Source: Girardinichthys multiradiatus (lineage: Eukaryota; Chordata; Actinopteri; Cyprinodontiformes; Goodeidae). Taken from it: a DNA stretch of 64,000 nucleotides. Below, one piece after another: positions 11,667 to 23,456 of the stretch. Both the position numbers and the translations under genes were made by a program. The notes beneath the pieces were generated by a model. It was not told the DNA's origin. It saw only the letters and a list, made by a program, of their open reading frames with translations, and did no database searches. How positions within the stretch are numbered: position 1 is the stretch's first letter; each line of letters starts with the position of its first letter. Location of the stretch: contig NC_061804.1 in assembly GCF_021462225.1 (NCBI RefSeq), positions 45,261,975 to 45,325,974 on the forward strand, written 5' to 3'.

Positions 11667-11940
11667 TGTTGCGATGAGTGGTGCACAGAGGTATTTACGT
11701 TGCAGAGAAATGAAAGTCATTGAGTTTCTTCAGCCTCTATCAGCCATATTTATTAAAGCATTTTAACAAAGCTGCATGTATGCGATTTCACTTGCAGTGC
11801 CACTTTCTTCAGAGAAAAGAAAATGTAAAATCATGACGTAATAACGTACATGCGTACACCAGGAGTAACATACAGAACAACAGCAGGTGGCAGTATTAGA
11901 ATGTGCTGAGTATGAGCGTTCACGATAGTAAAGCTTAACA
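11667..11940 (-). repeat. Copia 3' LTR
   Basis: Direct repeat of 23457-23736 with scattered substitutions and small indels (for example, four bases missing near CATTGAGTTTC). Begins TG and ends CA. Confidence 0.93.
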
Positions 11941-11950
11941 CCCCCACTTG
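11941..11950 (-). other. Copia polypurine tract
   Basis: On the minus strand CAAGTGGGGG lies directly before the 3' LTR, the position of the plus-strand primer. Confidence 0.7.
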
Positions 11951-12071
11951 CTCATAACTCACTGGGTTATCTTGAAAACATATCCCTGCACATTTATGTG
12001 CCAAATATGTCCTGAGAAAACTATTTCAGTTTTAACTTAGTAGTAGGTTTTGTCAATAAATCTGCAAGCAT

Positions 12072-12700
12072 TTGATCAGTAGGGCAATATTGCAGCACTA
12101 CTTGTCCAGTGTTTACTACTTCCCTAATAAAATGGTACTTAATATCAATATGTTTGCATCTCTGTCGGTTCACTGGTTTCTAAGCCAGTGCAATAGTGCC
12201 TTGGTTGTCTTCATACACTTTTGTTTGTTAATACTGGTAACTATCTATGCACTTCAGAAGTTGTTCCAAAAAAAAAAAGACATTCTTGTATTGGAGTTGC
12301 TAATGATATGTACTCTGCCTCACAGGTAGACAGTGCCACTCTTGGTTGTTTCTGTGTCTTCCAAGAGATCAAAGAACTTTCATCATTTAACCTAGCACAA
12401 TACCCAGGTGTGCTCCTCTGATCCGTTGTATCTGATGCCCAATCAGCATCAAAGAAGGTTTTTAGTTCGAGGTTTTGTGAGTTATTTCTTTGAAAACTTA
12501 ACTCTTTCTGCCATAACTTTTAGATATCGTAAAACATGTTTCACTGTATTACAGTGCTCTACTGTTGGTTCAGTGAAGTGCTGTGCAAGTTTACTGACCA
12601 CAAAACCTATGTCTGGTCGTGTACATGTGGACAAATATATTTAACTCCCCACTGCTTCTCTGTACTTTCTTGGATCTTCCATTCTGTCTGCATTATGTGA
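12072..12700 (-). pseudogene. Copia RNase H region, degenerate
   Basis: Minus-strand frames include TTRPDIGFVVSKLAQHFTEP (near 12610-12550) and VKHVLRYLK, the conserved stretch leading into copia RNase H. Further on the frame is full of stops. RNase H removes RNA from the RNA/DNA hybrid; this copy could not. Confidence 0.75.
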
Positions 12701-12819
12701 GTACTCTATCTTTGGTTCACACGGAGTCTGCCTTGGTTTACAATCCTCTATTCCAAATCTTTTTGATATTTTGGTTACATATTTTCTTCTGTGACATTCT
12801 GTGACATTGTGACAAAGAG

Positions 12820-13160
12820 CTCAACAAGTTGATAAAAAAAGGCTGGTTCTGTTCTGGGGACTCCTCTGGAACCTCTGGAGATCATTGTGGAAAGACGGAT
12901 TCTTCATAAAATGAAGAACATTATGGAGAACCCTGAGCATCCTCTTCACAAGACTGTCCTACAACAACAGAGTGTCTTCAGTCAGAGGCTTCTTCAGATC
13001 TGCTGTAAGACGGAGCGCTACAGGAGATCCTTCCGGCCCACAGCCATCAGCATCTACAACGGCTCTTTGAGGAAACCCTCATAATGAGTTACAACAACAT
13101 TTAATTTCCCTTTGGGATTAATAAAGTATTTTTGAATTTGAATTTGAATTGAATTGAATT
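12820..13160 (+). mobile_element. Rex1/Babar LINE 3' fragment nested in copia
   Basis: Matches the reverse complement of the 3' part of the 6.4-7.7 kb element: AACAAGTTGATAAA, then HKMKNIMENPEHPLHKTVLQ in frame, then the TTTGGGATTAATAAAG tail and TTGAAT repeats ending at 13160. It is inserted plus-strand into the minus-strand copia pol. Confidence 0.9.
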
Positions 13161-14108
13161 AACTTGTTTTTCTGTTTGATCAAAATCTATTCCAAGAAAA
13201 TGTTTCAGTCTTCCTAGATCTTTCATTTTGAACTTTTCATTGTGCATCTTCTTAGCTTCGTTCATAACTTCCTCACTGTTAGCTGCAATGATAAGGTCAT
13301 ATACCCATACCAGTAACATGTTTTTTTCACCATTTTTCTCTCTGCTATACAAACATTGGTCACTAGGGTTTTGTTTGTAACCATTTTCACTCAAGTATAC
13401 ATGTAGTTAATCATTCAATTTCTGCCTGATTGTTTTAGACTATAGAGAGACTTTTGTAGCTTGCAAACAAGTTTTTCTCCTGTTCTAGACTTTTTCTCAA
13501 AACCTTCTGGTTGGTCTATGTAAATTTCATGATCGATAGGTGCATGCAAATATGCAGATTTAACATCCATCTGGTTTAATATTAGATGTTCTTGTGCTGC
13601 TTTTTGCATAACCACTCTTACACTTGTCATGTCAGCTGTTGGTGAAAATGTCTCTTCATAGTCGATGCCTTGTTTTTGATTGTAATCTTTCGCTACATAC
13701 CTTGCCATAAATCTATCAGTTCCATCAACCTCATTTTTTAGTGCAAAAACCCATTGCCTTTTTGCCGTGTGGTAGATGGGTGAGTATGAAAGTTTCATTT
13801 CTTTCAGAGACTGTATTTCCTCTCTCATAGCTTCTTTCCATTGCCTTAAATTAGGCGATGCAATAGCTTCCTTATAGGTTTGAGGAATATTGCAAACTGC
13901 TCTGTAACAAGTCTACACTCATTTGTAGTTTGTCTACTGCATCCTCAGTCTCAAAATCCTGTAGGTGCTCTGGTTTTTTTCTGTTTCTTGGTGGGTTCCT
14001 TCTACTTACGTTCTGATGCATCCTCAGAAATATAAATTTTATCAGGTTCATTTTCAACACTTTCAAAATCTTTTTCAAGAGTTCTGGTGTATAGATGCTC
14101 TTGAACAT
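13161..14108 (-). pseudogene. Copia reverse transcriptase, mutated active site
   Basis: Minus-strand frames carry the copia RT domain: QRQWVFALK, ARYVAKDYNQKQGIDYEETF, motif A NQMDVKSAYLHAP (near 13580), PEGFEKK, LQKSLYSLKQSGRNW, then on the other side of a frame change QNPSDQCLYSRE and VWVYDLIIAAN (near 13310). The last should read YVDD in an active RT; here the first Asp position is Tyr. Frame breaks lie near 13400 and 13860. Confidence 0.88.
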
Positions 14109-14109
14109 A

Positions 14110-15105
14110 TTCTATGGTAGGCTCAGTTTGTGACTCTTCTTCTCTTGTTGTTTCGGTTGTGAATCTTACCCGTCTATGCTTCTGTATCTCTTCAGTGTTC
14201 AGGATAATACACTTGATACGCTGGGCTGTTTTTGTCATAACCGATAAAGATACCTTGCTCACTTCCAGAGTCAAGCTTGCTCTTCTCCTGCCTGTAAGCA
14301 TAACACTGTGACCCAAATTTCTGCAACTTGGACACATTTGGTTGTTTTCCTGACAACATTTTATAATGTTCTCTTATCGTCTGTTGTAGCATATGTTCCT
14401 CATATATGCTGCTGCTTGCATAGCATAGTTCCAAAACTTATCTGGTAACTTACGTTCTAGTAACAGACATCTGGACATGTCATAGAGGGTTGTCCAAGCT
14501 CTCTCCGCTGTTGCATTCTGGTGTGGTGAATAAGGTGCCAAAGTCTCATGTCCAATCTTATTCTTGGTTAGCATAGCTCTGTACTCTTTGTTTGTAAACT
14601 CGGTACCATTATCTGAGCAGATACACTTCACTTCCCCATAAGGTGCTATGTCTGCCAAATATTTCTCAGTGGCTTGAAGAGTATCAGTCTTGGACTTCAA
14701 AAAATAGACCATGATAATGCCAGAATAATTGTCTGTAAATGACTGTGCATATCTATAACCTTCTATGCTGGGTGTTGACATGGGACCTGTTAGATCAGTG
14801 TGAACTAGTTGTAAAGGTGTGTCAGCCTTTTTGTCTGGCTCTCTGTTTCTAGTCTGGGTGAATTTCCCTTTTGTACACACCTCACATAACTGCCCTGGTT
14901 TAGTGTTGCTTCCTTTTATCTCCATACCTTTAACCATCTTTTGAAGCTTTTGTACATCCTCATGATTGCAATGGCCCAAAATCTCATGCCAGGTCTGCAA
15001 ATCATGGCATACTTTACATTCATCTGTCACAACCTCAATTGTGGGTAAAGAGCACAGGTTACCACTTTCATATATGTCAAACACAAGTCCATCTTTGTCC
15101 ATCAC
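14110..15105 (-). pseudogene. Copia integrase
   Basis: The zinc-binding part has WHEILGHCNHEDV followed by CEVCTKGK (HHCC). The catalytic core shows HTDLTGPM (first Asp), ICSDNGTEF (second Asp) and HQNATAERAW (Glu), so all three acidic residues are present. The frame is open from 15105 to 14374, then continues in another frame from 14434 to 14192 (GIFIGYDKNS, the copia C-terminal signature). Integrase inserts the cDNA copy into the host chromosome. It is joined upstream, in a different frame, to the protease remnant. Confidence 0.88.
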
Positions 15106-15517
15106 ATGAAAGTTCCCCTGCTGGAAGGTGATAGTTGCTCTTCCATTTGCTGCCCTTGCGACCGAGAAGATTTATTGTGGATACAATGGCATGTAGAGTA
15201 CTTCTCGCAGCTGTGCTCTTTGCTGTCGTCTGTCGTTAGAAGGTGGATCACCACAATCCCTCTTTGTTGTGCCATCTCAGTGCACCTGGTTCCATTTGCA
15301 ACTCCACAGAATGGCTCTCCGGGTGGAATGCGCTGTCAAAACTTATAAACTTTGTGATGTCGTTGACGATGTGAGATGTTGCTCCTGCATCTACCATAAT
15401 GCCTTTCTTCTTTACATTGTCCGCTGGTCTGTGTTCTTCTTCTTGTAGTGTTTTTGGCGGTTGGCAAATAACTTTATGGTGTGCATTACCTCCACCGACT
15501 GGTATGAAGTGTGGTTC
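15106..15517 (-). pseudogene. Copia protease remnant
   Basis: On the minus strand near 15400-15360 a readable stretch contains GIMVDAGATSHIVND, the aspartic protease active site (Asp-Ala-Gly-Ala). Stops and frame changes follow near 15250. The upstream part is cut by the nested LINE at 15526. Confidence 0.75.
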
Positions 15518-15525
15518 TTCATGGT
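15518..15525. repeat. Target site duplication of the nested LINE, left
   Basis: TTCATGGT, identical to 22025-22032. Confidence 0.85.
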
Positions 15526-15599
15526 TTTAAATCTTATTTACTATTACAACAATCAAATTCTATTTATTAATTTAGTTTTTTGAAAAATCCAACTATAAT

Positions 15600-18210
15600 T
15601 TGCATATGTCTGCTACATAAACTTCTTTGCAAAGTATCTATCAAATTAAAATTTTCTTTAATACTTACAAATTCTCTCCTCAAAATTGTTCTTCCTTGTT
15701 CATATTTCTAACACTTCAATATTACATGTTCTATTGTTTCCTCCTCTCCACAATGATCACATTTTCCTGTATTATGTTTCTTTATCTTAAACAATGTAGA
15801 ATTAAGTCCTGCATGTCCAAATCTTAACCTTGTAATTAACCTTTCCTCTTTTCTGCTCTTCTTCCAGTTCTTACTTCTCCTACTATCTTGTTGATTCTAT
15901 AAAACCATCTTCCTTTCCTTTCTTCATTCCACATTTTTTGCCACTCTTTGCTGATTTTCTGTTTACTGATATTTCTCGCCTCCGACCTACTAATATTAAT
16001 TATAAAGCTAATGTTGTTTTGTGTTGCCTTCTTTGCTATCCTGTCCGCCATCTCATTCCCCCTAAATCCTACATGTGCTGGTACCCATAAAAACACTAAT
16101 ATTAATTTCCAACAAAATATCGGGCCTACCATCTGAATGATTATGTTTTAAACTTAATAATGCTGAACTTGAGTCTGAACAAATTATTGCTTTTAATGGT
16201 TTTATATCCTCCACCCACTGCACTGCTAGCAATATGGCTAATAATTCTCCTGAATATACTGATAATCCATTTGTAATTCCTATTCCTACTTTTATTTTAA
16301 ATTCTGGTACTACAAATGCTATTCCTATTTTTCATCTGTTTTTGATGTGTCTGTGTAAATCTGGACATAATGATAGTAATTGTTTATATATTCTATATAG
16401 TATTATACTTGAATCTAAACTACATTTTGGATCCTTTTTCTTTTCCATCAATGCCATATCCACCACTGCTTCTGGTAATAGCCACGGTGGTACTACTGGC
16501 AAAGGCAACATTGAACTTATTTCTTTTTCATATATTTGAAGTTCTTCTGCTATACTATTGATAATCCAACCAAAACTCTTAATTTGTTTTTTTCTTTTTC
16601 CCAGCATGGTTTTAAAATATCACGTATGGGATGATCCGGATTATTGCTTTGTAAGTTTATCCAGTAATTTATTGCTAACTGTTTCCTTCTTAGATCTAAT
16701 GGCATCTCTCCCATCTCTACCTGGAGTGCTGCTATTGGAGTGGTTCTGATTGCTCCTGTACAAATTCGTAAAGCTCGATGTTGTATATTGTCTAATTTTA
16801 TAAGATGTGTGTTTGCTTTTGATCCATAAATTATACTTCCATAATCAATATTTGATCTAATTAATCCTGTATAAATTCTTTTTAATGCTGTACGATCTGC
16901 TCCCCAATCAATACCAGCCATACATCTCATAATGTTTAATATTTTTTTGCATTCATTGATTTTTTCTATATGTACTTTCCATCTAATTTTTTCATCAAAC
17001 CATATACCTAAACATTTTATACTTTTTACTTGTTCTAAAACGTGATTGTATAATTTTTGTTTTCTATTTTCCTTTTCTGTAAAAACACTATTACTTTTGT
17101 TTTTTCCACTGAGAATTTAAATCCCCATGGATATGCGCATTGTTCTATTCTAATAATCTCATCCTGTATTTTCTTTTCAATAAGTTTGATATTACAACCC
17201 CTTTTCCATATAGCTCCATCATCCGCAAATAGTGAGCAACCAACTTTTTTACCAACATTTTTAAATACATCATTTATCATTATAGAAAACAATAACGGAC
17301 TTATAATACTTCCTTGAGGAGTACCATTTTCTACTATATATTTACCTGACAATTCTTGACCAATTCTTACTTGTATTGTTCTATTTGATAAAAAATCTTT
17401 AATCCAGTTAAACATTTTTCCAGTAATACCCATTTTAGTTTATTTAATTAATAATCCTTCAACCCACATCATGTCAGATGCTTTTTCTAGGTCAAAAAAT
17501 ACAGCTACATTTTCTTTGTTTATTTGTGCTCTCCTAATTTTATATTCTAAACATTATGTTGAATCATTTGTACTTCTCTGGTTTTGTGTTACCTTTTCCT
17601 GGTTTAGCTATTGGAATAATTATTGCTTCCTTCCAGCTCTGTGGCAGCTCTCCCTCCTCCCAGACTTTATTGTATAATTCTAATATTTTGTCTTTTGCTT
17701 TATCATTGAGATGTTCTATCATTGTATAGTAAATTTGATCTTTTCCAGGTGATGTATTTTTTGTTTTCCTGGTTACAGAGTTCAACTCTCCTTTTGTAAA
17801 TGGCTCATTTATTAAATTATTTGTATCTACGTTATTTCGCATTAAGTCTTTATATTTCATCTTTGTGATTTCCCTACCTTTCTTTCCCTCTTCACTAATA
17901 TTACTTGAACTATGAATTTTATTAAATGTTTTAGCTAATATTTCAGCTTTTTCTTTATCTTCCGTTATAATTGTATTACCTACTTTTAATATAGGATATC
18001 CATATTCTTTCCTAATACCATTCATTCTTTTAATTGTTTTCCAAATTTGGTCAATTTTTGTTTCTCTCCCTACGGTATTACAAACGTTTGTCCAATATTC
18101 TCTTTTTGCATTCTTAATGATCTTTCTTACCTTTGCTTGCTTTCTTTTGTAATCAATTAGATTCTGATAAATTGGGTTACTTTTTAATGCTTTATAGGCT
18201 TTATTTATTA
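15600..18210 (-). pseudogene. LINE ORF2: reverse transcriptase, RNase H, zinc motif
   Basis: Minus-strand frames in order: a connector before RT (KREYWTNVCNTVGRE), RT fingers (PGKDQI, then LPQSWKEAIIIPIAKPGKG), motif B (NGTPQGSIISPLLF near 17320), motif C (LFADDGAIW near 17230), thumb (IQHRALRICTGAIRTTP), RNase H (YSGELLAILLAVQW near 16250, ICSDSSSALLS, WVPAHVGFRGNEMADRIAKK near 16090-16030), and a C-terminal CCHC (CDHCGEEETIEHV near 15760). Motif A falls in a gap between frames near 17450-17560. Several frameshifts exist. The endonuclease expected before RT is missing, replaced by the repeat block. Confidence 0.85.
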
Positions 18211-18475
18211 GGCCCGAACAGGAAAACTGCAAGGGCCTATTGTAATTGCTAGAATTCTTATTAGGCCCGAGCAGGAAAACTGCAAGGGCCTATTGTAATT
18301 GCTATGTTTCTTATTAGGCCCGAGCAGCAAAGCAGCTGCAAAGGCCTATTGTAATTCGAATGTTTATTAGGCCCGAGCAGGAAAACTGCAAGGGCCTATT
18401 GTAATCGCTCGAATTCTTATTAGGCCTGAGCAGGAAAACTGCAAGGGCCTATTGTAATCGCTCGAATTCTTATTA
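18205..18475. repeat. Five tandem ~53 bp units with TAGGCCC/GGGCCTA arms
   Basis: Each unit reads TTATTAGGCCCGAGCAGGAA, then a short stretch, then GGGCCTATTGTAAT. The arms TAGGCCC and GGGCCTA are inverted, so every unit can fold into a short hairpin. Unit 3 differs in the loop. The array opens the repeat block that interrupts the LINE. Confidence 0.9.
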
Positions 18476-20615
18476 ATATTCTTTTTTCCGTTGCGTCTTT
18501 GCGGGGCAATATGGGGACTTTGCCAAGCCCCTAGATGCACACGCTTTTACCCAAAATTGTCTCCCAACGAAAATTCTTGATCCTTAATGTCGTCATCAGT
18601 GGGCGTGGCCTAACCACTTAGCCACGCCCCCAAACGTGAGATAGCCCGAACCGTAAGTCGTAGAGATCTGAAATTTGGCATAATGCTAGAGCTATCGGGT
18701 TCATATTTGGTCAACATGCAGTTAAGGGATGGGGGATTAAAAGTTATCAAAATCTTGAGTTTTTGAGCATGTTTAGGGGGCGTGGCCGGGGCACAAACTT
18801 GGCGTTCGCACCAAAAGTGAAAAATTGCAATAACTTTCCAAAAAAAATACAAATCACACCAAAGTTGGCATATGTAACGTCGCGGGACCTACAAAAAAGT
18901 CTCTTGGAGCATTGGTCCAAACCCCACAGGAAGTTGGCCATCTTGGATTAAAGTTGCCATTTTGACCCTGTTTTGGCCGTTTCTAACCCGCATATCTGAG
19001 CAAACTCCTCCTACAGCTTTTGACTTAGAGACTTGAAAATCACTCGCTATACTCTTAAGGGATTGGGGATCAAAAGTTATCAAAAGCTTTTTCATACATG
19101 AAAGCGTGTGGGCGTGGCCACGCCTCAAAATATGACTTCTCGCCATGAAACACTAAATTGATATAGCTCCTACAAGGAAAGTCACAGAGAGATGAAACCT
19201 TCTGGGATTGATCTGCCTCTAGGCCTCAACAATATTCACTGATCAGATGCTGACATCATCAAAGCCCCGCCCCCTGAGAACAGGAAGTATCACGTTTTCC
19301 TTTACAGAGTCAATGTTTGATGTTCTTCACCTAATCAATGTGAAACTGTCCCAAGTAACAGATAACATGATGTTTTTAGACAGTCGCCAGTACTTACTGC
19401 TTTAGCTGGAGGGTGTGGATATGATGCCGTGGCAAATTCTGATGTCACGCCACGGCCATACGTTTGGCTCTAAATTACACATGCATGGTCCGAATCACTC
19501 CAAATTCAATATGCTTGATCTTTGTCAGGCCCCAAACAGCTCTATTTGATTACATTTAAATTTGGATAAATAGCGCCCCCTAGGACACTTCAAGGGCTAT
19601 ATCTTCCTCATACATCATCGGATCCACTTGAAATGTAGTATACATGATCAAGACTTAATGATGGACATTTTGACACAGTCAATTGATGATGTTGTTTTAG
19701 CCCCTCCCACACACAAACAAGCGAATGCAGCGTCCTTCTGGAAGGTCCGATTTACTCGAAATTTTGAATGCTTTTTGCCAGACCGAAACTCTGCATGACC
19801 GAAGATCATATGACATGTTGCTCACACTACCACTTAGTGACGACGTGTTGAAGTGAAGCGGTGTCATCGTCGGTGGCATGTATGAGGTGATGCGAGGCTC
19901 CTGCGGTCGCTCAACAGCCCGAGTTGTGATGAGGGGTGCGAGGGCCTTCAAAGCTGCTTGCAGGTTTCTAGTTCTTTGTTTGTTTTTTCCGTTGCGTGTT
20001 TGCGGGTCAATATGGGGACTTTGCCATGCCCCAAAAGTCACCAAACCTCACCCAAAATTGTCCCCCGCGTAAAATTCTTGTTCCTTAATGTCGTTCTCAG
20101 TGAGCGTGACCAAACCACTTAGCCACGCCCCCAAATGTGAGTTAGGCCGAACCTTAAGTCGTACAGATCTGAAATTCGGCACACTGCTAGAGCTCCTCAA
20201 ACCAAGAAAAAAAGTCTCTTGGGGGTATGCCCTAAAACGCACAGGAAGTCGGCCATTTTGGGTCAAAGGCCAATTTTTGCCTGTTTTTCAATTTTACTCA
20301 CCTCGAACTTTAACGAACTCCTCCTAGGGATTTTGAGCTATCGACTTCATATTTTGTCAATATGCAGTTAAGGGATATGGGATTAAAAGCTATCAAAATC
20401 GTGAGTTTTTGAGCATTTTTAGGGGCCGTGGCCGGGCCATGAACTTGGCGTTTGCGCCGAAAGTGAAAAATTGCAATAACTTTCCCAAAAAAAAAAAATC
20501 ACACCAAAGTTGGCATGAAGGAGGGCCTTCGGCTTCCCGACGATCCTATGGGGTCATATGCTGACATCATCAAAGCCACGCCCCCTCAGAACTCATCTTT
20601 CTTTAAACCCTAAGA
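18476..20615. repeat. Non-coding repeat block with GGGCGTGGC-type motifs
   Basis: Contains recurring GGGCGTGGC and GCCACGCCCC. It holds an internal partial duplication: 18485-18880 resembles 19980-20520 (shared TATGGGGACTTTGCCA, then CTTAGCCACGCCCCC). The style matches a non-coding interspersed repeat common in teleosts; it was not assigned to a class. Frames here are chance. Confidence 0.7.
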
Positions 20616-20619
20616 ACTT

Positions 20620-21600
20620 TTCTGCTCCTCTGACTATTTAGCCTGTTCAGTGCAGTTAATGTCATAAGCTACAAATAATGTCAGTTTTTCCACAGACATT
20701 GTGACATTTTCCTCTGATTCTACTTTTCTCTGTTGATAATCTGGAATCCTAATTTGACCTGCATTCCTTGTTCTTTCATTCTGGACATTTTTGACTGCTT
20801 CAGCATAGCTTATGTTTTTAGTCATTTTAATTTGTTGAATTTCTTTTGCTTTCTTGCTTACCTCACATCCCCTGAATCTCTATTTTGCCCTCCACAATTG
20901 CAACATTTTTCCTGCACTTCTTCCCCACAATCTTCAATTCTGTGATCTTCTCCACAATTTGGACAACTTTTCTTACCTTTGTAAGACAGCTGCAATGTGG
21001 CCATATCTCTGACATTTATAACATCTTTGTGGTGGGGGAAGGAAAGGCCTCATAGAAAAACTTAGATATCCTATTTTGACATTTGGTGGCAACACTGTTT
21101 TTTCAAAGTCTATTACAATTGACAGGCTTCCTACTCTTTCTCCACTTACATTTTTTGTCAATCTTTTGAGATTTTTTACCTTTGTCTATATCTTCCTCCA
21201 GAGGAATGCCATAAATTACCCCCCGAATAATTTTATCTTCTCCTATAATCCTCTCAGTCACCGTTTTCTTGCAAATGTTTTCAACTTTTAAAGCCTTTCT
21301 TCTTTGTTCTTCGGTTTTACACAACACCAGTACATTTCCATCTCTCAATACCTTCACCATTTCAACATCTCCTATCTTTTTTTTAAATTTCTTTAGATAG
21401 TGAAATAGGACTCAGGTTCTCTTTTTCTTCTTCATTTTTTATCTTCATTATTATTTTACATTCTTCCCATCCAATTTTCCTCCTAACTACTCTCTCTTCT
21501 TCATAACTGTTTTCTTCCAGCTCTCTTTTACTCCTTTGGCTTTCTAACATCTTTCCTTCTTCTGCTTTACCTCTTCCCCGTCCTCTCCCTCTACTTACTG
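20620..21600 (-). pseudogene. LINE ORF1 (nucleic-acid-binding, zinc knuckle)
   Basis: Broken minus-strand frames include VLRDGNVLVLCKTEEQRRKA, VIYGIPLEEDI, and a zinc knuckle CYKCQRYGHIAAVL with the final Cys shifted out of frame. C-terminal frames run toward 20634. Such ORF1 proteins coat the element's RNA. It lies upstream of the RT as expected, but about 2.4 kb of foreign repeat separates them. Confidence 0.75.
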
Positions 21601-21989
21601 GCGTTCATTCATCAAAGTCCATATTGTGCTCCTGTGTGCCCATTCTGAACCATTCACATACCAGTTTATGCCTTTTACCACCACTTCCAAAAGTAAATAA
21701 TCTCGAGAACGGGTTTTGTCGGCTTTTCTCCAAGCAAGATCAGGCAAACCAGTTTCAGCTACGCCTCTTCCGAGCTCCACAGCTCGCCAGCTAACCTCAC
21801 CGAGATCAGTTTCCCACCTCACTAATGAGCAGCCTTTATAACGCCACACAGAAAGGTGGAAATGATAAGTAAAGCACCTCAACAACTTTCTCTCCAAACA
21901 ACGCGCAGTTCAGCCCGGCCTGTGTTCTTTTGCGAACTTGACCTTGAAGAGTCTGTCGTTTTCTTCCTCTTGTTGTTCGGAGATTTTTC

Positions 21990-22799
21990 TAGTACTTTCC
22001 AATCCCTCCTTTTTCTTGAACGGATTCATGGTATGTATTTTGTCTGCAGCAGCTGCACCATACTTTCCTGGAACACATTTGTGCCTTGTGTCCTTTTAGT
22101 CCACATTTGTAACACTTCAGGTTAGAATAATCATCTTTTCTGTTGGTACTAAGGATTTTGCTGATACTTTTGTTTAGTTTCACATCTGTCTTCATCACAT
22201 TATCTGTAAACTCAGTTTTGCTCATTTTGTCTGCTTCTTCATAAACTCTTAATCTTCTTTTAAAGTCTGTGAATGTAACTTTATCCTCATTTTGCATTAC
22301 ATGTACAGCCAGTGGTTTGAAAGATTCTGGCAGGCCGTTTAGTATCATGGCTATAATTAGTCCATCACTTAGGTTCTCTCCTGCATCTTTTAATGCTGTA
22401 ATGATATTCTCTGCCCTTATTAGGTAGTCAGTTACAGTCTCATTGTCGGACATTCTTAGGTTTGTCAAACACGTGTACAAGTTAATTATTCTTGGCTTGG
22501 TCTAAATTGTGCTCTTTTAGTATCTTCAGAGCTTTTCTGCCATTGTCTGCGGCATCGTGTCTTATCAATGACAGGCTTTTATCATCTATTAGCCTTATTA
22601 GCTCAGCATAGCAGTCAGCATTTTTCTGATTATCTTGTGCTTGCTGTTCATCACTCGTAGGCTCTTTCAAGATAGTCTCTTTTAGCTTCAGAATGTGCAA
22701 ATGGCCAAGAAATCTTGTTTCCCACAAGTCATACTTGTCTTCCGACCTATCGAAGAAAAGTTCAGGTGATGCCATTAATCCAGCCGCTCTGCTTGCCAT
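21990..22799 (-). pseudogene. Copia gag
   Basis: The frame starts at ATG 22799 after the leader. It carries a Gag capsid-like segment (LRMSDNETVTDYLIRAENII, MILNGLPESFKPLAVHVMQ) and a zinc knuckle CYKCGLKGHKAQMC near 22100. A frame change near 22490 breaks it. At 22025 the sequence crosses into the nested LINE, so the last residues in that frame are foreign. Gag forms the particle that packages the RNA. Confidence 0.88.
22025..22032. repeat. Target site duplication of the nested LINE, right
   Basis: TTCATGGT, identical to 15518-15525. Confidence 0.85.
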
Positions 22800-23442
22800 C
22801 TTGCGAACCTTATCGCTTCAGTAGCTCCCCCGTAATACTTTGCATTAAACTCAGTATTGTAGGATCTCTGCTCCTCCCCTTCTGGTTGGTTCTGGCAGCT
22901 CATTGTCTGCAGCTGCAACGCATTCTCTTAATGAGCTCATGGGCTTCTTACGGTAGCTGCTGATACAGACCTTTGCTGGAACATAACCTCAGTTATGTGG
23001 ACTCCTGTCTGTCTGCCTATCCGTCTGCCTGCCTGTCGACCTGCCTATCTGCCTACCTGCCTGCCAACATCTGGTAATACTCCCTCCTAAGGACTGCACT
23101 GTAAATATTCTCATCACCAGTACTCTCTCTCTCTTTCCTTGGATTCCTGGGTTTACCTCCTCCTCCTCTGGCTTCTGGACAACTCCAGCTCAAGATTCCT
23201 TAAACAAAGTCTACAGTAGAAATAAACCTCATTTACTGTCTTATCCTGTGTGGTGAGTCTATTTCATCCTCTGGTTTTGTTCTACTTTGACTATCTAACC
23301 AATTCATGATAAGTATAAGCACTCACTTATCTAAATACTAATGAATTTAGCATAGCTTGTAGAAGTCCCGCTCAATCTGTGCGGCTTTCTTCCTTAAATA
23401 CATTTCTCTGGTCGCGGTCAGTGCTCTGCTTCCTGGGCCCAT
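22800..23442 (-). other. Copia leader with simple repeat
   Basis: Untranslated stretch between primer site and gag. Includes a CTGC/CTGT-rich simple repeat at 23005-23070 and a pyrimidine tract near 23125. Longer than expected for copia, so a small repeat insertion is possible. Confidence 0.5.
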
Positions 23443-23456
23443 AACCTGTTGCGATG
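23443..23456 (-). promoter_or_regulatory. Copia primer binding site, initiator-tRNA anticodon type
   Basis: Directly inside the 5' LTR the minus strand reads GGTTATGGGCCCAG. This is complementary to the anticodon stem-loop of eukaryotic initiator methionine tRNA rather than to its 3' end, as described for Drosophila copia, which is primed by a cut half-tRNA. Confidence 0.8.

Larger units (their letters stand above)
15526..22024 (-). mobile_element. RNase H-bearing LINE (I/Nimb-like) nested in copia
   Basis: The element sits between perfect 8-base duplications TTCATGGT of copia gag/protease sequence. Minus-strand order: 5' UTR, ORF1 with zinc knuckle, a foreign repeat block (18211-20615), RT, RNase H, and a terminal zinc motif, with no long poly-A. 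A RNase H domain after RT points to the I/Nimb group of LINEs. It is near full length at both ends but lacks a recognisable endonuclease. The clade should be tested by phylogeny. Confidence 0.85.

Noticed and set aside
18205..18475. CRISPR-like array
   Set aside because: Repeats are regularly spaced with palindromic arms, but units are contiguous with near-identical 'spacers', the genome is a fish, and no cas genes are near.
19697..20072. Frames in the LINE-nested repeat block
   Set aside because: The same block is partly duplicated without keeping the frame; non-coding.
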